From Podochytrium sp. JEL0797 (taxonomy: Eukaryota; Chytridiomycota; Chytridiomycetes; Chytridiales; Chytriomycetaceae), in NCBI GenBank assembly GCA_027596195.1, contig JADGJG010000010.1:1-64000 (forward strand): 64,000 bases of DNA, written 5' to 3'. How positions within the stretch are numbered: position 1 is the first letter of the stretch; each line of letters starts with the position of its first letter. The notes under the pieces were generated by a model that was not told the origin of the DNA, searched no databases, and worked only from the letters and a program-made list of their open reading frames with translations. The translations under genes were made by a program, and so were the position numbers. Shown here one piece after another: positions 9,908-21,676 of the stretch.

Positions 9908-10785
9908 ATGCTGTCTTCTTCGGCATTCAGCCGGAATGCAGCCCTCGGATACACGTCGGATGCCCCTCCCGTGCCTCGCAACGATGGATCCAGCTTCCAT
10001 GCTTGTCCTGACGATGTGGTTGCGCCCAAGATCGAACCCACCGACCCCGCAGATTTACACTTTCATGCTCCTGTAACTGCCGAAACTCTCTTTACCTGCT
10101 TCACTTGCTCCTACTCGACCTCTGACCGGGGAAGCATGATAGTTCATCAAAAGACTCACTCGGGCGAGAAACCATTCAAGTGCTCCGAGTGCGAATATTC
10201 TGGCAGGACAGCAAGCTCCCTCCACGTGCACATGCGCATTCACACGGGAGAGAAGCTATTCAAATGTTCCGAGTGTGAATACGCCGGCACGCGCTCGGGC
10301 AGCCTCCCATCGCACATGCGGACACACACGGGCGAGAAACCATTCAAATGCTCTGAGTGTGAATTCTTTTGCAGAGATTCAGGTACTCAGAGTGCATATG
10401 CGGAAACACACGGGAGAGAAGCCGTTCAAATGCTCCCAGTGTGAATATGCGTGCAAGGATTCGAGTTCCCTCAGAGTGCATGTGCGAGCACATACTGGTG
10501 AGAATCCGTTCAAATGCTCTGAGTGTGAATATATTTGCAGAGATTAAGGTAGCCTCAGAGTGCACATGCGGAAACACACGGGAGAGAAGCCGTTCAAATG
10601 CTCCGAGTGTGAATATGCGTGCAAGGACTCGAGTTCCTCAGAAGACACAAGCGGACACACATAGTGGATGACGCATTACTGCCAGTATTGCGAGTATCAA
10701 AACGCTAATGCGTTTAATATGGAGATGCGCGATAAGATGAAAAGTGGCTTGAAACAAAAACACGTCAAAATCGATAATAAGTGAT
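9908..10785 (+). pseudogene. C2H2 zinc-finger protein, decaying
   Basis: The reading frame from ATG 9908 encodes a 50-residue leader, then tandem C2H2 fingers joined by [11 protein letters not shown] linkers. I count seven fingers plus a worn eighth (CQYCEYQ...). The frame is broken three times: a two-base loss in finger 4 near 10386, a TCA-to-TAA-type stop in finger 6 (10546), and a one-base loss in finger 7 near 10634. Each break is obvious because the neighbouring fingers give the template. At most 178 aa with three good fingers could be made. If expressed it would be a nuclear DNA-binding protein. The near-identical finger units suggest recent finger expansion before decay. Confidence 0.8.
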
Positions 10786-11028
10786 GTTTTGCCAACCAAT
10801 TCGTTTCAAGACCACGTGTGACTAGAGGGCCTTGAATATCTCTTTCCCAGCTTAATCAATAGGCGAGACCTTTCGAGCGGATTCAAGACAGATTTTTCGG
10901 TGGCCCCCTTCTGGGTGCACGGGAACGCGTTTCATCGCGGGGTGGGCTCTCTGCAGCTTGGTGGGAGCCATCAAATGCGCACTAAGCACAAATTATAATT
11001 TTAAAATGATTACTAGATTGTTCTCCTT

Positions 11029-13302
11029 TTATTCCGACTTCTGGCCAAGCTTCTCATTCACAGCATCTTCCACACTCAACGACAACCTCGCAGCCGAAAC
11101 TCCTTGCTTCAGGATTTCCACCATTTTCTGAACTCCCACCTTGCTCTCCGATGCAATTCCAGCCATCACTGCACCCACAAGAGAGTCTCCTGCTCCAGTG
11201 ACACTCACAACCTTGCTTGCGTCCACAACTTCAGAAGGGATGTGGACAACAATTTTGTCGCCCACAACGAAGCACTCAGTTGAGCCAAGATCTGGGGCGG
11301 CATTGTCTGGAGAAGACGGCATCACCAAAAGAACTCCTTGGCGTCCGAGTTTGACAATGACGACAGGGAATAAGCCGGAAAGCGAGATGGCTTTTGGGAT
11401 GGTATCGGAAGTTTCCCACGTCCCACTTGCCATTGCCGAGGGTGCCTCGAGAGGAGTGAATGCGGCGACGAGGTTTCGCGATATGGCAGCGTTGTACATA
11501 GCGTCCAGTTCAAGCGCATTTGGAGTCACAAAATGGATGGCTTGTCGGAGCTGCGACATGGAAATGCCTTGATCGAGCGTTTCAAACAGCTTGATGCTCT
11601 TGGGGATGGAGGTTGCTTCAAACAGGCACGGGATATGATGTTGGCATGCGTGTCGGATGCAGGAAGTGAAAACATGAGAATCAACGTTTGCATCGAATGC
11701 GATCAGATTCGGGTGGCTGGTTGCGAGGAGGCTGTCGACGCGAGTTTCAGGTGTGAGGCCTATTTGGCTGTGAAGAGTCATGTCGGCAACACCTGTGATG
11801 CAGTCTCCCGTGGAGGAGAGAACGCCATTGTAAAAGGCGGTTTTGGTTGTTGCGGTGGATGGGAGGATTTGAATTCCGGACATGGGCTGTCAAAAGAACT
11901 TTCAATTGCGACTAATGCTCGAAAAAATCCACTCTCATACCAGTTGCTTTTGGCTCATTTGCGATTGAAGAATCTGGCCAGCAGAGTCGTCGGCAATGAG
12001 GCTCACAAAGTGCACGTTTCCGCCCAACCGGAAAGCGGCTTCGGCCATGTTTCTTCCAACTCCACCCAAAGAGAATCGAACGGTTCCGGAAGCAGATTTC
12101 CCAGTGGATTCTGACGCGTTGAATTTTGAAGTGATGTCGAGGTTGGTGGCGCCGAAAATGACAATCTTGTTTTGCGTATTGCAGGCTACGGGAGAGGGCG
12201 AGTAAAGGGAGGTAGTGGACTGTTTATTGAGTTTCGAGAGAGCCACGGCAATTTGTCCGCCAATCAACGCGTTGTTTTTGATCAAAGCAACGTCTGTCAC
12301 AGAGCAAAAGTCAGATTTCAATACGATGGAAGTAAAAACAACGTCACTTAACTGGCTTTCAGCGATTTCCCTTGCGTCACGTCCTTGACTTTCGCCAACA
12401 AAAACGGCGTAATGTCTTTTCCCTTGACGCCAAGCTCTTGGGCCTCGTTGACCGCTTCAGCAATCACGGCATCCAAGATCTCTCCGTCGATTTCGACATC
12501 AGCCACTGGAATCGGACACGCAATCACGGAACCGTTCGTCATGCCCAAATCCAATTGCGCCTGGATCATTCCCGCGCATTCTTCGGGACTCTCCATGCGT
12601 GCGATACCAGCAAACTTTGAAGTGGGAGTATAAAACGCGGGAAGGCTTGAAGACTTGTACGTCACGACGGGAACCCCTTGGGTTTCAAGATACTCGAGGG
12701 TGCGTCCAATATCGAGAATGGCTTTAACACCGGCACACACGACCGCAACAGGGGTCTTGGAGAGTTCGGTCAGGTCAGCCGAGACATCGAGAGAATCTTC
12801 ACCGCCGCGGTGAACGCCGCCAATTCCACCCGTCACAAAGACTTTGATTCCGGCGAGATGGGCCAACAGAGAGGTGGCGGCGACCGTGGTGCTTCCCGTC
12901 CATTTTTTGCTCAGAACAACGCCAAGGTCGCGACGCGATGCTTTGACGGCGTCGGTGGATTGTCCGAGACGGTCGAGTTCGGCAGATGAAAGGCCAATGT
13001 GAACGTGTCCGTTGAGGAGGGCAATCGTGGCGGGAGTGGCTCCGGTGGAGCGGATGATGGATTCAACAGCGGAAGCGGTCTCTACGTTACTCGGATAGGG
13101 CATGCCATGTGTGATGATGGTGGACTGGTTGGGATGGTTAATAGTTCAGCTGTCTCATAGTGCAGACTAGGCTAACCTCAAGCGCAACAACGGGACTCCC
13201 GCGCTGAAGAGCCAATGACACCTCGGGAGACACTCGGAACGAAGAAGGGAGACGTGGAAGAGCCGCAGTCGAAAACCGACGCAGGCTGCGAATTGTGATC
13301 AT
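11029..13302 (-). CDS. Bifunctional pseudouridine-5'-phosphate glycosidase / pseudouridine kinase
   Basis: Four exons (13302-13177, 13124-12353, 12293-11941, 11886-11029) give 702 aa. Residues 1-22 (MITIRSLRRFSTAALPRLP...) look like a mitochondrial presequence. Residues about 23-335 match PsuG: SPEVSLALQRGSPVVALE, STIITHGMPYP, KVSRRDL-like ASRRDL, and VFVTGGIGGVHRG. Residues about 350-702 are a PfkB-type kinase with FGATNLDI, the SLGGVGRNMAE substrate motif and the VTGAGDSLVGAVMAG anion-hole motif with catalytic Asp. Together they phosphorylate pseudouridine and split PsiMP into uracil and ribose 5-phosphate. Fusion of both enzymes is known in other eukaryotes. The C-terminal PsuG helix is interrupted by an intron exactly before the kinase. 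Confidence 0.93.
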
Positions 13303-13883
13303 TTGGAAAGTGAAAAACAAAAACGCGACAAAGTTCAAGATCAAGTCGCAATGCGTTCGTGACTCGAAACACCTACGCAAGGGGGCTTTTTGTCACTCTC
13401 GCCACCCAATCAATGTTCGAAATGGGAGAACCCTTGCCGTGCTGACGGCCACGATGCAATTGAGCATCCAATCGAAGTCCGATTTTAAACGCGTCAGCTT
13501 AAGTGATTCTTCACGCGCTCCCATTCTAAAGAATCCCATCCTCTTTCATCCTTCTTCATCTTTTTACACGCTTTTTACATTCTTAGTAGTTTCCGGGTTG
13601 TGCCCTCGTACTTTTGCACAGCGATTTCTAACCACGATTTGAAGCAAAGTTCCACTCGATAGTGGAATACCATCTTTCCAAGCCTTTCTACTTTTTTATC
13701 CTCTTTTAGAAAAATAAAGCCACGTAACCCGCGCACGGTTTTCCAATTATATAATCCCCGCAAAAAAATGCAAGAGAAGGATGTTTATAAAGGCATCTAA
13801 TTTTCTGTTAATCGTAAAAGGAATGGGGTTTGGGAAAAAATTGTCAGCAAAATTCGACTGTCAAAACATTGCTGTCCGCTGCG

Positions 13884-16432
13884 ATGTTGCACCAACAACC
13901 GATTCTTCCATCCACGTCAACGATCCACAATCAGCTTATTATGTTGGAGAGTGGATCGCGAAACTTGGAAGGACAATTGATCCCCTCGAATCCCGATGTA
14001 TTCGACCTGAGCGAACAACCAATCATTTCATCCCCGTCCAACCCCAACCCCGCAACCAAACCAAAAAGACACACGGAAATTGTTTCCCTACAAACCATCT
14101 CGGGTGAATCCGACGACGAAGAACCCGACGTGTCGCTGTCAAATTTGACACAAGGCAAGACACCGAACCCGAAAAAGGTCCGCGTGATTTTCGACACTTG
14201 GATATTGGGCAAAAAGATCGGAACGGGAAGTTCGGGAAGTGTGAAGCTTGTGATGCACAAAGAGATTGGGAAGAAGGTGAGCATTTCGTATTGCAAGGCG
14301 AACGCCTGTCAACATTCGTCAAACACTTTCAAAACACATTCCTCTGGCCATAGTGCGTCGTAAAGTGCATCAACCGGCAACCTGATCAGCCGAACCAGCC
14401 ACTCATGGCGCGAAATGTGGACGGAATCGCGCTGCGCGAACATTTTATGATTCGGGAAGCGCTCGTCGGCGTCACCCTGGACCATCCAAACATCATCAAG
14501 ATGCATTCGTATCTTATAGGGAAAAATCATTTTTATTTCTTCTACGAATTTCTGGACGGGATGGTGAGTTTTACGTCCCTTGCAATTTAGCCCAATGAAC
14601 TGATCTATTGAGAACAGGATTTGGCCGATTTTATTTCAGACAGAGGCCGCATGAGCGAGATTGATGCGAGAAAAGTGTTTAAACAGATTCTGAGTGCCGT
14701 TGGTAGGTCATTTTTTCAAATATTGATTCGTATAATTTACGCGTTTTCCTATCAGAATATACCCACAAAAACAACGTTATCCACCGCGATCTCAAGCTCG
14801 AAAACATACGAATCGATCCCATTTCCATGCATATCCACCTTCTCGATTTCGGATTCAGCACGTTTTATTCCCCAAAGTTCAAACAACATTCGAGTTGTGG
14901 CAGTCCATGTTATGCATCCCCCGAAATATACTTGCACAAGCCGTATCGAGGGCCTGAGGTGGACGTCTGGAGCTTGGGAATTTGCTTGTATGGCGTGACG
15001 GTGCAGACTTTGCCGTTTGAGAAAGAGTGCTACGATGACATGTCCGAAATCGTTTGTAAAGGAGAATTCCATATGCCCGAGCACCTCTCTGCAGGTAAAA
15101 GCCAGTTTCCCGCGTTCTTTAATGGCTAAACTACGGGAACCAAAAGAACTCCAATCTCTCATCCTGAGCATGCTTGCTGTGGATCCAATTCACCGCATTT
15201 CCCTAGTCGACGTGATTCACTCCCCTTGGATGCAAGCGAACCCTTCATCGGGTTCGTGTTCCATTTCGAAAAGCAAACCACAGCTCCCGACACCAGCACA
15301 ACGCATCAAGCAAATCTATCGAAGCAGTCCTCTGGGAAGAACCTTCCAAAAAACTCAAGCAGCAGCAGCTGGGTCCGATCGTCGTGGCAATGCTGGCAGG
15401 ATCTCGACCGCTGCCGCCCCAGAAACTGCAGAAGGTGCGTTTTCGATCGAGTGGGTTGAAGATGTGCTCCGAATGGAACGACACGCGCGCGCTGAGTTCT
15501 TTTTGCGTGAGCTCGAGCGGCGATCTTCTTGGCGGAAATGGAGTTTGGAACGACAGTGGCGGGAGGAAGGGTGTGTTCCTCCCCAGTTTGAGGAGGGCGA
15601 TGTGGTGGTTTCTGTTGGAAAGAAGCCCGAGAGTGTGTTGACGAGAAAGAAGAATTTGTTGCAGGTTCTGACGCGAATGACGGAGGGTTTGGGAAAAGGA
15701 AAGACGGAAGAGAATTTAGAATCGATAGCGACGCCAACTCCTGTGAGATCAAAGAGATTGATCGACCGGGTGTTTCGTAAGCCGCGACAGTCTATGGGAG
15801 GTCCAACGGTTGGAATGGATCCCAAAGTCAAGACTGGACCCTCTTGGGTCCAGCATTTATTGCCACTGTCGTTTATGAGCCGTTCGAACTTTCGAGGTGA
15901 TTCGGAGGAGGCGAAGAAGCCGCATGTCGAGGAATCGCCCGGAGTCGATGATTCTATTGTTAAGCGCATGCTTCGCCATTGGGTGAGTATTTATTCATCT
16001 ACACATCTTTTTCAATTGAGTTGATCTAATGATAGTTGTTGCCAGTCCACCGTTCCTGCTTTCGTGGACGAAGCCAATGCCGAAACGAGACGCGTTCCAG
16101 GCCAGCCCGTTTCCGGAACAAGCAATTCAACTCTGTTTGACAGCAGCACTTCTGCTGAAGAGACCCAAACGCATGACGAACGTCCGAATCACATTCTCCT
16201 CGAAAAACCTTACGCGAGCAATCTTCTCATGCCCACAGGAATCATGGGTTGGTGGAAAAAGCGGTTTGAATTTGAGGGGGTGATGAAAGAGAGGAGAAGC
16301 GAGGTGAAACGACAGTCAGAGGTCGTGGTGGAGGATGATTCCTTGTCGGAGACTGAATCGTTTGAATGCATCGAGCCATTGGCGCAGCAGAAGTCGTTGT
16401 TTCAGAGGTGGACAGAAAAGATTGCGCTTTGA
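13884..16432 (+). CDS. CAMK-like Ser/Thr protein kinase (KIN1/SNF1-type catalytic domain)
   Basis: Six exons (13884-14276, 14354-14563, 14618-14702, 14756-15094, 15147-15982, 16046-16432) give 749 aa. The kinase domain starts near residue 105: glycine loop IGTGSSGSV, VAIK-type lysine in CVVKCI, catalytic HRDLKLEN, DFG in LLDFGFS, and the activation-segment end CGSPCYASPEIYL. DVWSLGICLYG and the subdomain XI motif PIHRISLVDVIHSPWM complete it. The PYRGPEVDVWSLG segment is characteristic of the AMPK/KIN1/PAR-1 branch. The C-terminal 450 residues are low in recognised domains, rich in charged residues and Ser. Substrates are unknown. An upstream TTG-initiated extension was rejected in favour of the first ATG. 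Confidence 0.85.
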
Positions 16433-16921
16433 TTTCTCTGGAGTGTCGGTTCGGGTGTTGTCGCTAAAAAGAGAGAAGAATTGTTGAAAAACATCGCTGT
16501 ACACCAGCACAGTCTAAATAAGAGAACGCGACCAATTGAGCCTCAACCCGAGTTCTATATCCTCCCGTGGGTAGTGCATGATACCGTTGAGGTTCAGCCC
16601 GTCATGAAATATGTTGTCAAATGCTTTGCTCGAACTTTGCTTCTCCGTTGAGGCCGCAATTGGATCCCCTTGGAGACCTTGAAATCGGCCCTCTGGGTGG
16701 TGGAAACAGTTGCAGAGTTGCAGAGATCGGACGAACTTGCTGGAGCCCTGGAATGGTGCGACCTTGGAGATCCAGAAAATCACATGCGCTTCGCCTCCGC
16801 AATTCATCCAAATGAGAAAATGGCAAGCAACATGTGACAAGCCCGGTGATCGTTATCGCAGGAAACACAAAACTCAGCATTCGCCTGAACCTACCATTCG
16901 CCAACAAAAAACCAATCAAAA
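16433..16921. other. Intergenic, no gene recognised
   Basis: About 490 bases between the kinase stop and the secreted propeller gene. Frames on both strands are short and have no recognisable features. It presumably contains the kinase 3' end and the promoter of the downstream gene. Confidence 0.5.
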
Positions 16922-18468
16922 ATGATGCTAGTTCCACTCCTTCTCACGATCGGCAGCCTCACTTCTGCAGGTCCCATCGAACGACGCCAGACGAGTGCAT
17001 GTACTTTCGGGGCCTACCAATGCAGCGGCCAAGTGAGTTTCGACTTCCTGTTCATGCGTTGACCTTTGAATGCAACTTGCTTAACGCGTCCGCATTCCAG
17101 ATCCTCCAACAGTGTGCTTATGGGAGCGGCAACACTCTGTCGTGGTCGAATGCGCAAACTTGCGGCACCGGAACCATTTGCACGGTTTCGGGGTATGTCG
17201 GTTGCATCGCTGGAGTTGCCCCAAGTCCGACGCCGGTGGCGACAACAGCATCGGCACCGCCGAGCTCTTCGGCAATCAAGACCACAACTGCGCTCATTTC
17301 AACCGCATCTCTGGCCCCAACGACAAGCAAGAAGTTGACCAAAACTTCAGTGGTTCCCACCTCCGCGCCCTCCACCTCCGCATCGAATACTCCAACCATG
17401 ACCCTCGCTTCCAGCACGACTGCAGCGGTTTCAAAGTCTCCAGTCCCATCTTCTACTACTGCGACAGCACCCGCAACCACAAGCACGCCGCTCCCAACTC
17501 TTCAAGCATCGTCTGCGGCTTCTTTCCTTCCTTTCGCTGCCAGCACTTCCCTCGGCAGCAACATCGAGGGCGCGTCAGTCATGTGCGATGGTAGCTTTGT
17601 TGCAGTTGGAGGAACAACAGCGATCCGTCTCGATACGGGACTGGTGTTGGTGAATGGCGGCAACGGCCAATTTGCTTCCTCGCGTTTCTTGGGGAAGAAC
17701 GCGTTCCTTGTCGGCGATGCGAGCACTCACCAAGTCTTCCAAGCAAATCTTGCAACAACTCCAGCCACAGTCGGTTCCATCGCAGCTGCTGCCTTGTGGC
17801 CCGTCACTCCCGCCATGATTCAACCCAATGATTTCACGCTCAACAAAAACTACACAAACATGTATCTCAGCGGCCAGCGGTACACATCTACTTCTACTGC
17901 AGGTGTCGATGGAGAGCTCTGGTATTACAACATGAAGTCGAAAGTCTTGACCCAAGTCGCGCCTTCCGTCCTTGCCGCCGCAAACATCCACAGAACCAAT
18001 GGAATCGAGCTAAGCCCAGACAACTCCGCGCTGTACGTTACATCTGCCCAAAATGGTCCACCCACGGCTGCTCAGATCTTCAAGTTCACAATCAACCCTG
18101 CAACTGGTATTCCCGAAAATCCCGTTGTTGTCATCGACTTGTACAAGCAGCTTCGGAGCATGGGTGTGAACCCACAAGGGATGGATCCTGATGGCATGAA
18201 GTGTGATATTAATGGTGTGATTCATGTCACCATGAACGGCGGTGGGATTGTTTTGCGCTGGAATCCGGCGACGCAAGTCGGGCATGTGATCCAACTCGCC
18301 ACTGTGGGCAACCCGAGCAATTTGCAGTTCGGTGGCGCGAATGGGCAAAGATTGGTGGTTATTGGACATAACTGTCAAGGCGTTTTTGGAAACAGTTGTG
18401 CCGATTATATTGATTTGGACGCCCCAGGCCGTGAAATCAGTGACCTGCAGAACAGCGGAAACTGTTGA
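16922..18468 (+). CDS. Secreted SMP-30/gluconolactonase-like beta-propeller with chitin-binding-like N terminus
   Basis: Two exons, 16922-17032 and 17101-18468, give 492 aa. Residues 1-17 are a signal peptide (MMLVPLLLTIGSLTSAG), followed by a Kex2-like ERR site. Residues 24-75 hold a small six-Cys module (CTFGAYQCSGQ...CGTGTICT...GC) resembling family-19 carbohydrate-binding modules. A Ser/Thr/Pro linker covers about residues 80-160. The remainder is a propeller with the SMP-30-type motifs NGIELSPDNSALYV and GMDPDGMKCDINGVIHV. Likely role: an extracellular, wall- or chitin-associated lactonase or esterase-like enzyme. The substrate is inference. Frame phase is zero at the single intron. Confidence 0.75.
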
Positions 18469-18970
18469 ACTTGTTATTTCTCTTTTTCCCCTTGCTTTTC
18501 TCCTTATAAACGTTTTCACTGCGTATTTGAATTTTTCGGATGCCTGAGCGCCCAGCCTTGGCAATTTCAAGCCAATTACACATTTCGTTGCGCCAACTGC
18601 TCGAGATGCTCCAAGGTACCCATGCCTTCGGTTTTTGCTCCCACTCACAACGTAAAAGCGGCAGCTATTTTCGAGGCGGCTCTCACAACGGCGGAGAAAA
18701 AGTTTGCTGCATATGTTATTTAAATTCTTATTATCGGTTTTGCTAATCTTTGTGTCTTTCGAGGAAGGCCTTTGCAGAGAACGTAAATTGTGACGAAGAT
18801 TGACAGTATTCTCTCCTATCAAATTCATGTCAAATTCATCTACTCATTTCCAACCGCCATTTGAAAGAAAATGCGGCTTTGCCCAGTCTCGTTTCAAACC
18901 CGAAAAAGTATATATAAGCGGAGGCTTTCCTCGCCCCCATCCAATAACAATCGAACAACAATCCAACAAC
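18469..18970. other. Intergenic region with promoter of the first DHA2 transporter
   Basis: About 500 bases with no supportable gene. It includes AT-rich stretches and a TATA box just upstream of the transporter (listed separately). Confidence 0.5.
18909..18917 (+). promoter_or_regulatory. TATA box of DHA2 transporter 1
   Basis: TATATATAA lies 54 bases before the transporter ATG at 18971, in an otherwise C/A-rich leader. A comparable TATATATT at 33548-33555 precedes transporter 3 by 34 bases, and AATAAAAG at 21629 precedes transporter 2. This suggests inducible, TATA-driven expression for the whole family. Confidence 0.55.
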
Positions 18971-21031
18971 ATGAGTCTAGAAAAAGAAGACCAACTCTCA
19001 AGGGAATCCACATCTATCGAGGTTCCATTTGCACCTGCACCTGCAGTGAAAGAGGAAGAGATGGCCGGCGCAGACGACGTCGCCGCATATGTGCGAGTCC
19101 CGCTCAGCAAAACGCAATTCACGCTTGTTTATTGTGGGTTGCTGCTGGCTATTTTTCTCGCCAGTTTGGATCAAACTATCGTGTCAACCGCTTTGGATGC
19201 GATCGTACAAGACTTCGGTCACCAGGATTTGGTCCCCTGGATTGGTAGGCATCATGACTCCACAACCCCCCATTAGCCATTATTAATAACTTAAAATTTT
19301 ATAGGCTCCGCATATCTGCTCACGGCTGCCCCGCTCGGAACCCTTTATGGCAAGTTTGCGGATATTTTCGGCCGGAAGTGGGTAAGCAATTCCTTAAATG
19401 CAACACACGCCATTCGAAATTCTAATCACATATCCAGGTGTTCGTGTTTGCAATCACAATCTTCGAACTCGGGTCTCTTCTCTGTGCTATCGCTACTTCT
19501 ATGCCATTTTTGATTATTGGAAGGGCAGTTGCGGGTATCGGAGGTGAGGCGGGGTGGGAGGAATCGCTCGCATTTTTTACTAATCAACTTAACAGGTGGC
19601 GGAATCTTTTCTCTTGTCCTGATTATCGTGAGCGACATTGTTTCAATCCGCGACCGAGGGTACGTGTTCAGCTCGACTCCGTCCCCAAAATACTCGACTT
19701 CAATAATTGACTGTTTTCAATAGAAAGTACCAAGGACTCATTGGAGCCGTGTTTGGCCTTTCTTCCGTCATTGCTCCACTGCTTGGTGGAACTTTCTCTG
19801 ACTACATCACGTGGCGATGGTGCTTCTTCATCAATCTTCCCCTTGGCGCGTTCACTCTGTTCATTGTCGTTGTCTTCTTGCGTTTCCCTGCGGAGGAAGA
19901 ATCCACGTCTACTTTGAGAGAGAAACTCGGCCGCATCGACTTCATGGGCGCAGTGGTCCTGTTTGCTGCGATCATCTGTCTCGTCACCCCTCTCCAACTC
20001 GGTGGCTCCCTCTGGGCTTGGGACTCGCCCAGCACGATTGTCATGTTCGTCCTCTGCCCGTTCTTCTTTGCCCTGTTCTACTACATCGAGGCCCACGTTT
20101 CGAAGGAGCCAATTGTGCCAATGGGCCTGTTTGTGAACTCCTCCGTGCCGGCTCTGCTGGGAATCTTTTTGTGCTTGGGCGCTGGGTTCATGTCGGGAAT
20201 CTACTACATTTCTCTGTTCTTCCAAGTCGTGTATGGTTCCACCGCGACTGAAGCTGGCCTCAAAATTATTCCCATTGTGTTTGGCGTGGTTATCATGTCA
20301 ATTGGAAGTGGTCTCTGGGTCACAAAGTTTGGTAAGTCATAATACTTTAAACACGTAGCATTCGGAACGAGGTTCTGACGAGTTGAAATTCTTTCACAGG
20401 AACGTACAAGCACTTCTTCTTCATTGGACCCGCCATCATGATTGCTGGAACCGTGTTGGTGTCGCGGTTAACTGGGAGCTCGAGCCCTGCTGAGCAGTAC
20501 ATTTTCTTGGCCATCTTTGGATTGGGAATCGGATGCGTTATTCAAGTGCGCATGATTGCGCTGCAAGCTTCGGTACCGCGGGAGTTGATTGCGATTGCGA
20601 CAGCGGTCGGCCAAACTTGCAATTCCCTTGGGAGCGCGATCGGACTTTCCGTCACCGGAACCATCTTCAACAACCTGGCCGTCGTCAATACAGCCCACGA
20701 TTCAGAACTGCAGTACTTTGTCCAGCAATTCGTGGACCGCGGAATCCCTGCCTCAACCACGGAAATGCTGCCGCTTCTCCAAATGCTTGAAGACGCTCAA
20801 GCATACTACCCACACAACAGCACCGCCGCTGCTGCGGTTTATAATGCAACTCTGGACGCGGCGTTGCAGGAGTTGAAAACGGGTTTCAACGAGGCGTTCA
20901 GTACCGCATATTTGAGTTTGTTGCCGTATCCAGTTGTTATTTTCTTCCTCGCGTTCCTTGTGAGGCAGTTTGTGTTGGGAAAGGCGGCCAAGAAAGCGGC
21001 CACGGATGGAGAGGGGTTGCAGGGTGCATGA
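18971..21031 (+). CDS. DHA2-family (14-TM) MFS drug:H+ antiporter, paralogue 1
   Basis: Six exons (18971-19244, 19305-19381, 19438-19543, 19596-19659, 19724-20331, 20400-21031) give 586 aa. A cytosolic N terminus of about 50 residues precedes TM1 with [12 protein letters not shown], the DHA2 form of motif D1. Motif A is [13 protein letters not shown]. The antiporter motif C region reads [17 protein letters not shown], followed by [16 protein letters not shown]. About 14 hydrophobic spans are visible. The family exports drugs, toxins or siderophores from the plasma or vacuolar membrane using the proton gradient; the substrate is not predictable. Two paralogues lie at 21677 and 33589, and a relic sits immediately downstream. 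Confidence 0.9.
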
Positions 21032-21189
21032 TCAACATTGTTTTGTAATTATTTTGAGCAATAAATACCCAACTCCTTGTTGGCTTTCCCTTACTATATA
21101 GGTTTTTTCAAAAATGGTATTTTTCACTTATCTGAGTTTGTCGCATAATTTTTTTTCCAAACCCCCTTTTCTTTCTGCAGCGCGGACTT

Positions 21190-21350
21190 TCCAACACATC
21201 TTCAGCAACTTGGCCGTCGTCAATACAGCCCACGATAGAAAACTGCAGTTTGATGGATTGAGGAATCCCTGCCTCGACCACCGAAATACTTCTTATGCAG
21301 ATTTTGGACGCGGCGTTGGAGGAGTTGAAAACGGGGTTCAGCGCTGGGTT
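21190..21350 (+). pseudogene. DHA2 transporter fragment
   Basis: Bases near 21193-21290 closely match the transporter 1 segment around 20662-20765 (TTGGCCGTCGTCAATACAGCCCACGAT and GGAATCCCTGCCTC are shared). The segment near 21305-21350 matches about 20851-20895 (GACGCGGCGTTG-AGGAGTTGAAAACGGG). Internal pieces are deleted and no frame remains. It is a leftover of a further tandem transporter copy between paralogues 1 and 2. Confidence 0.75.
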
Positions 21351-21676
21351 CAGCGTTGTTTAGCAATTAATTTGAGCAATAATGATATCCAACTCCTCGT
21401 TGACGTTGCATTTCTTGGCGAGACTGATTTCAGACCCATTTTGAAAACGAGAAAAATTGCTTGCTGGCAGCAACATTCGGCAACCATCAGTCCCACTCGT
21501 GATTTCAAATTGCTATTTGGAGGGGGAGGATGTGCCAAGTCGTTTTGGATTCAAAATCAAAAATCTGTGACTCAAACCCAATGATCGATTTAAAATTCTA
21601 ATGAAATTTTTTTTTCTCTCGCCCGCAGAATAAAAGCCGAAGGGGGGAAGAAACGGGAAGCCCAACATATTATACA

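Noticed and set aside
21114..21584. 156-codon plus-strand frame
   Set aside because: It runs through the degraded transporter fragment; codons do not follow the transporter frame throughout.
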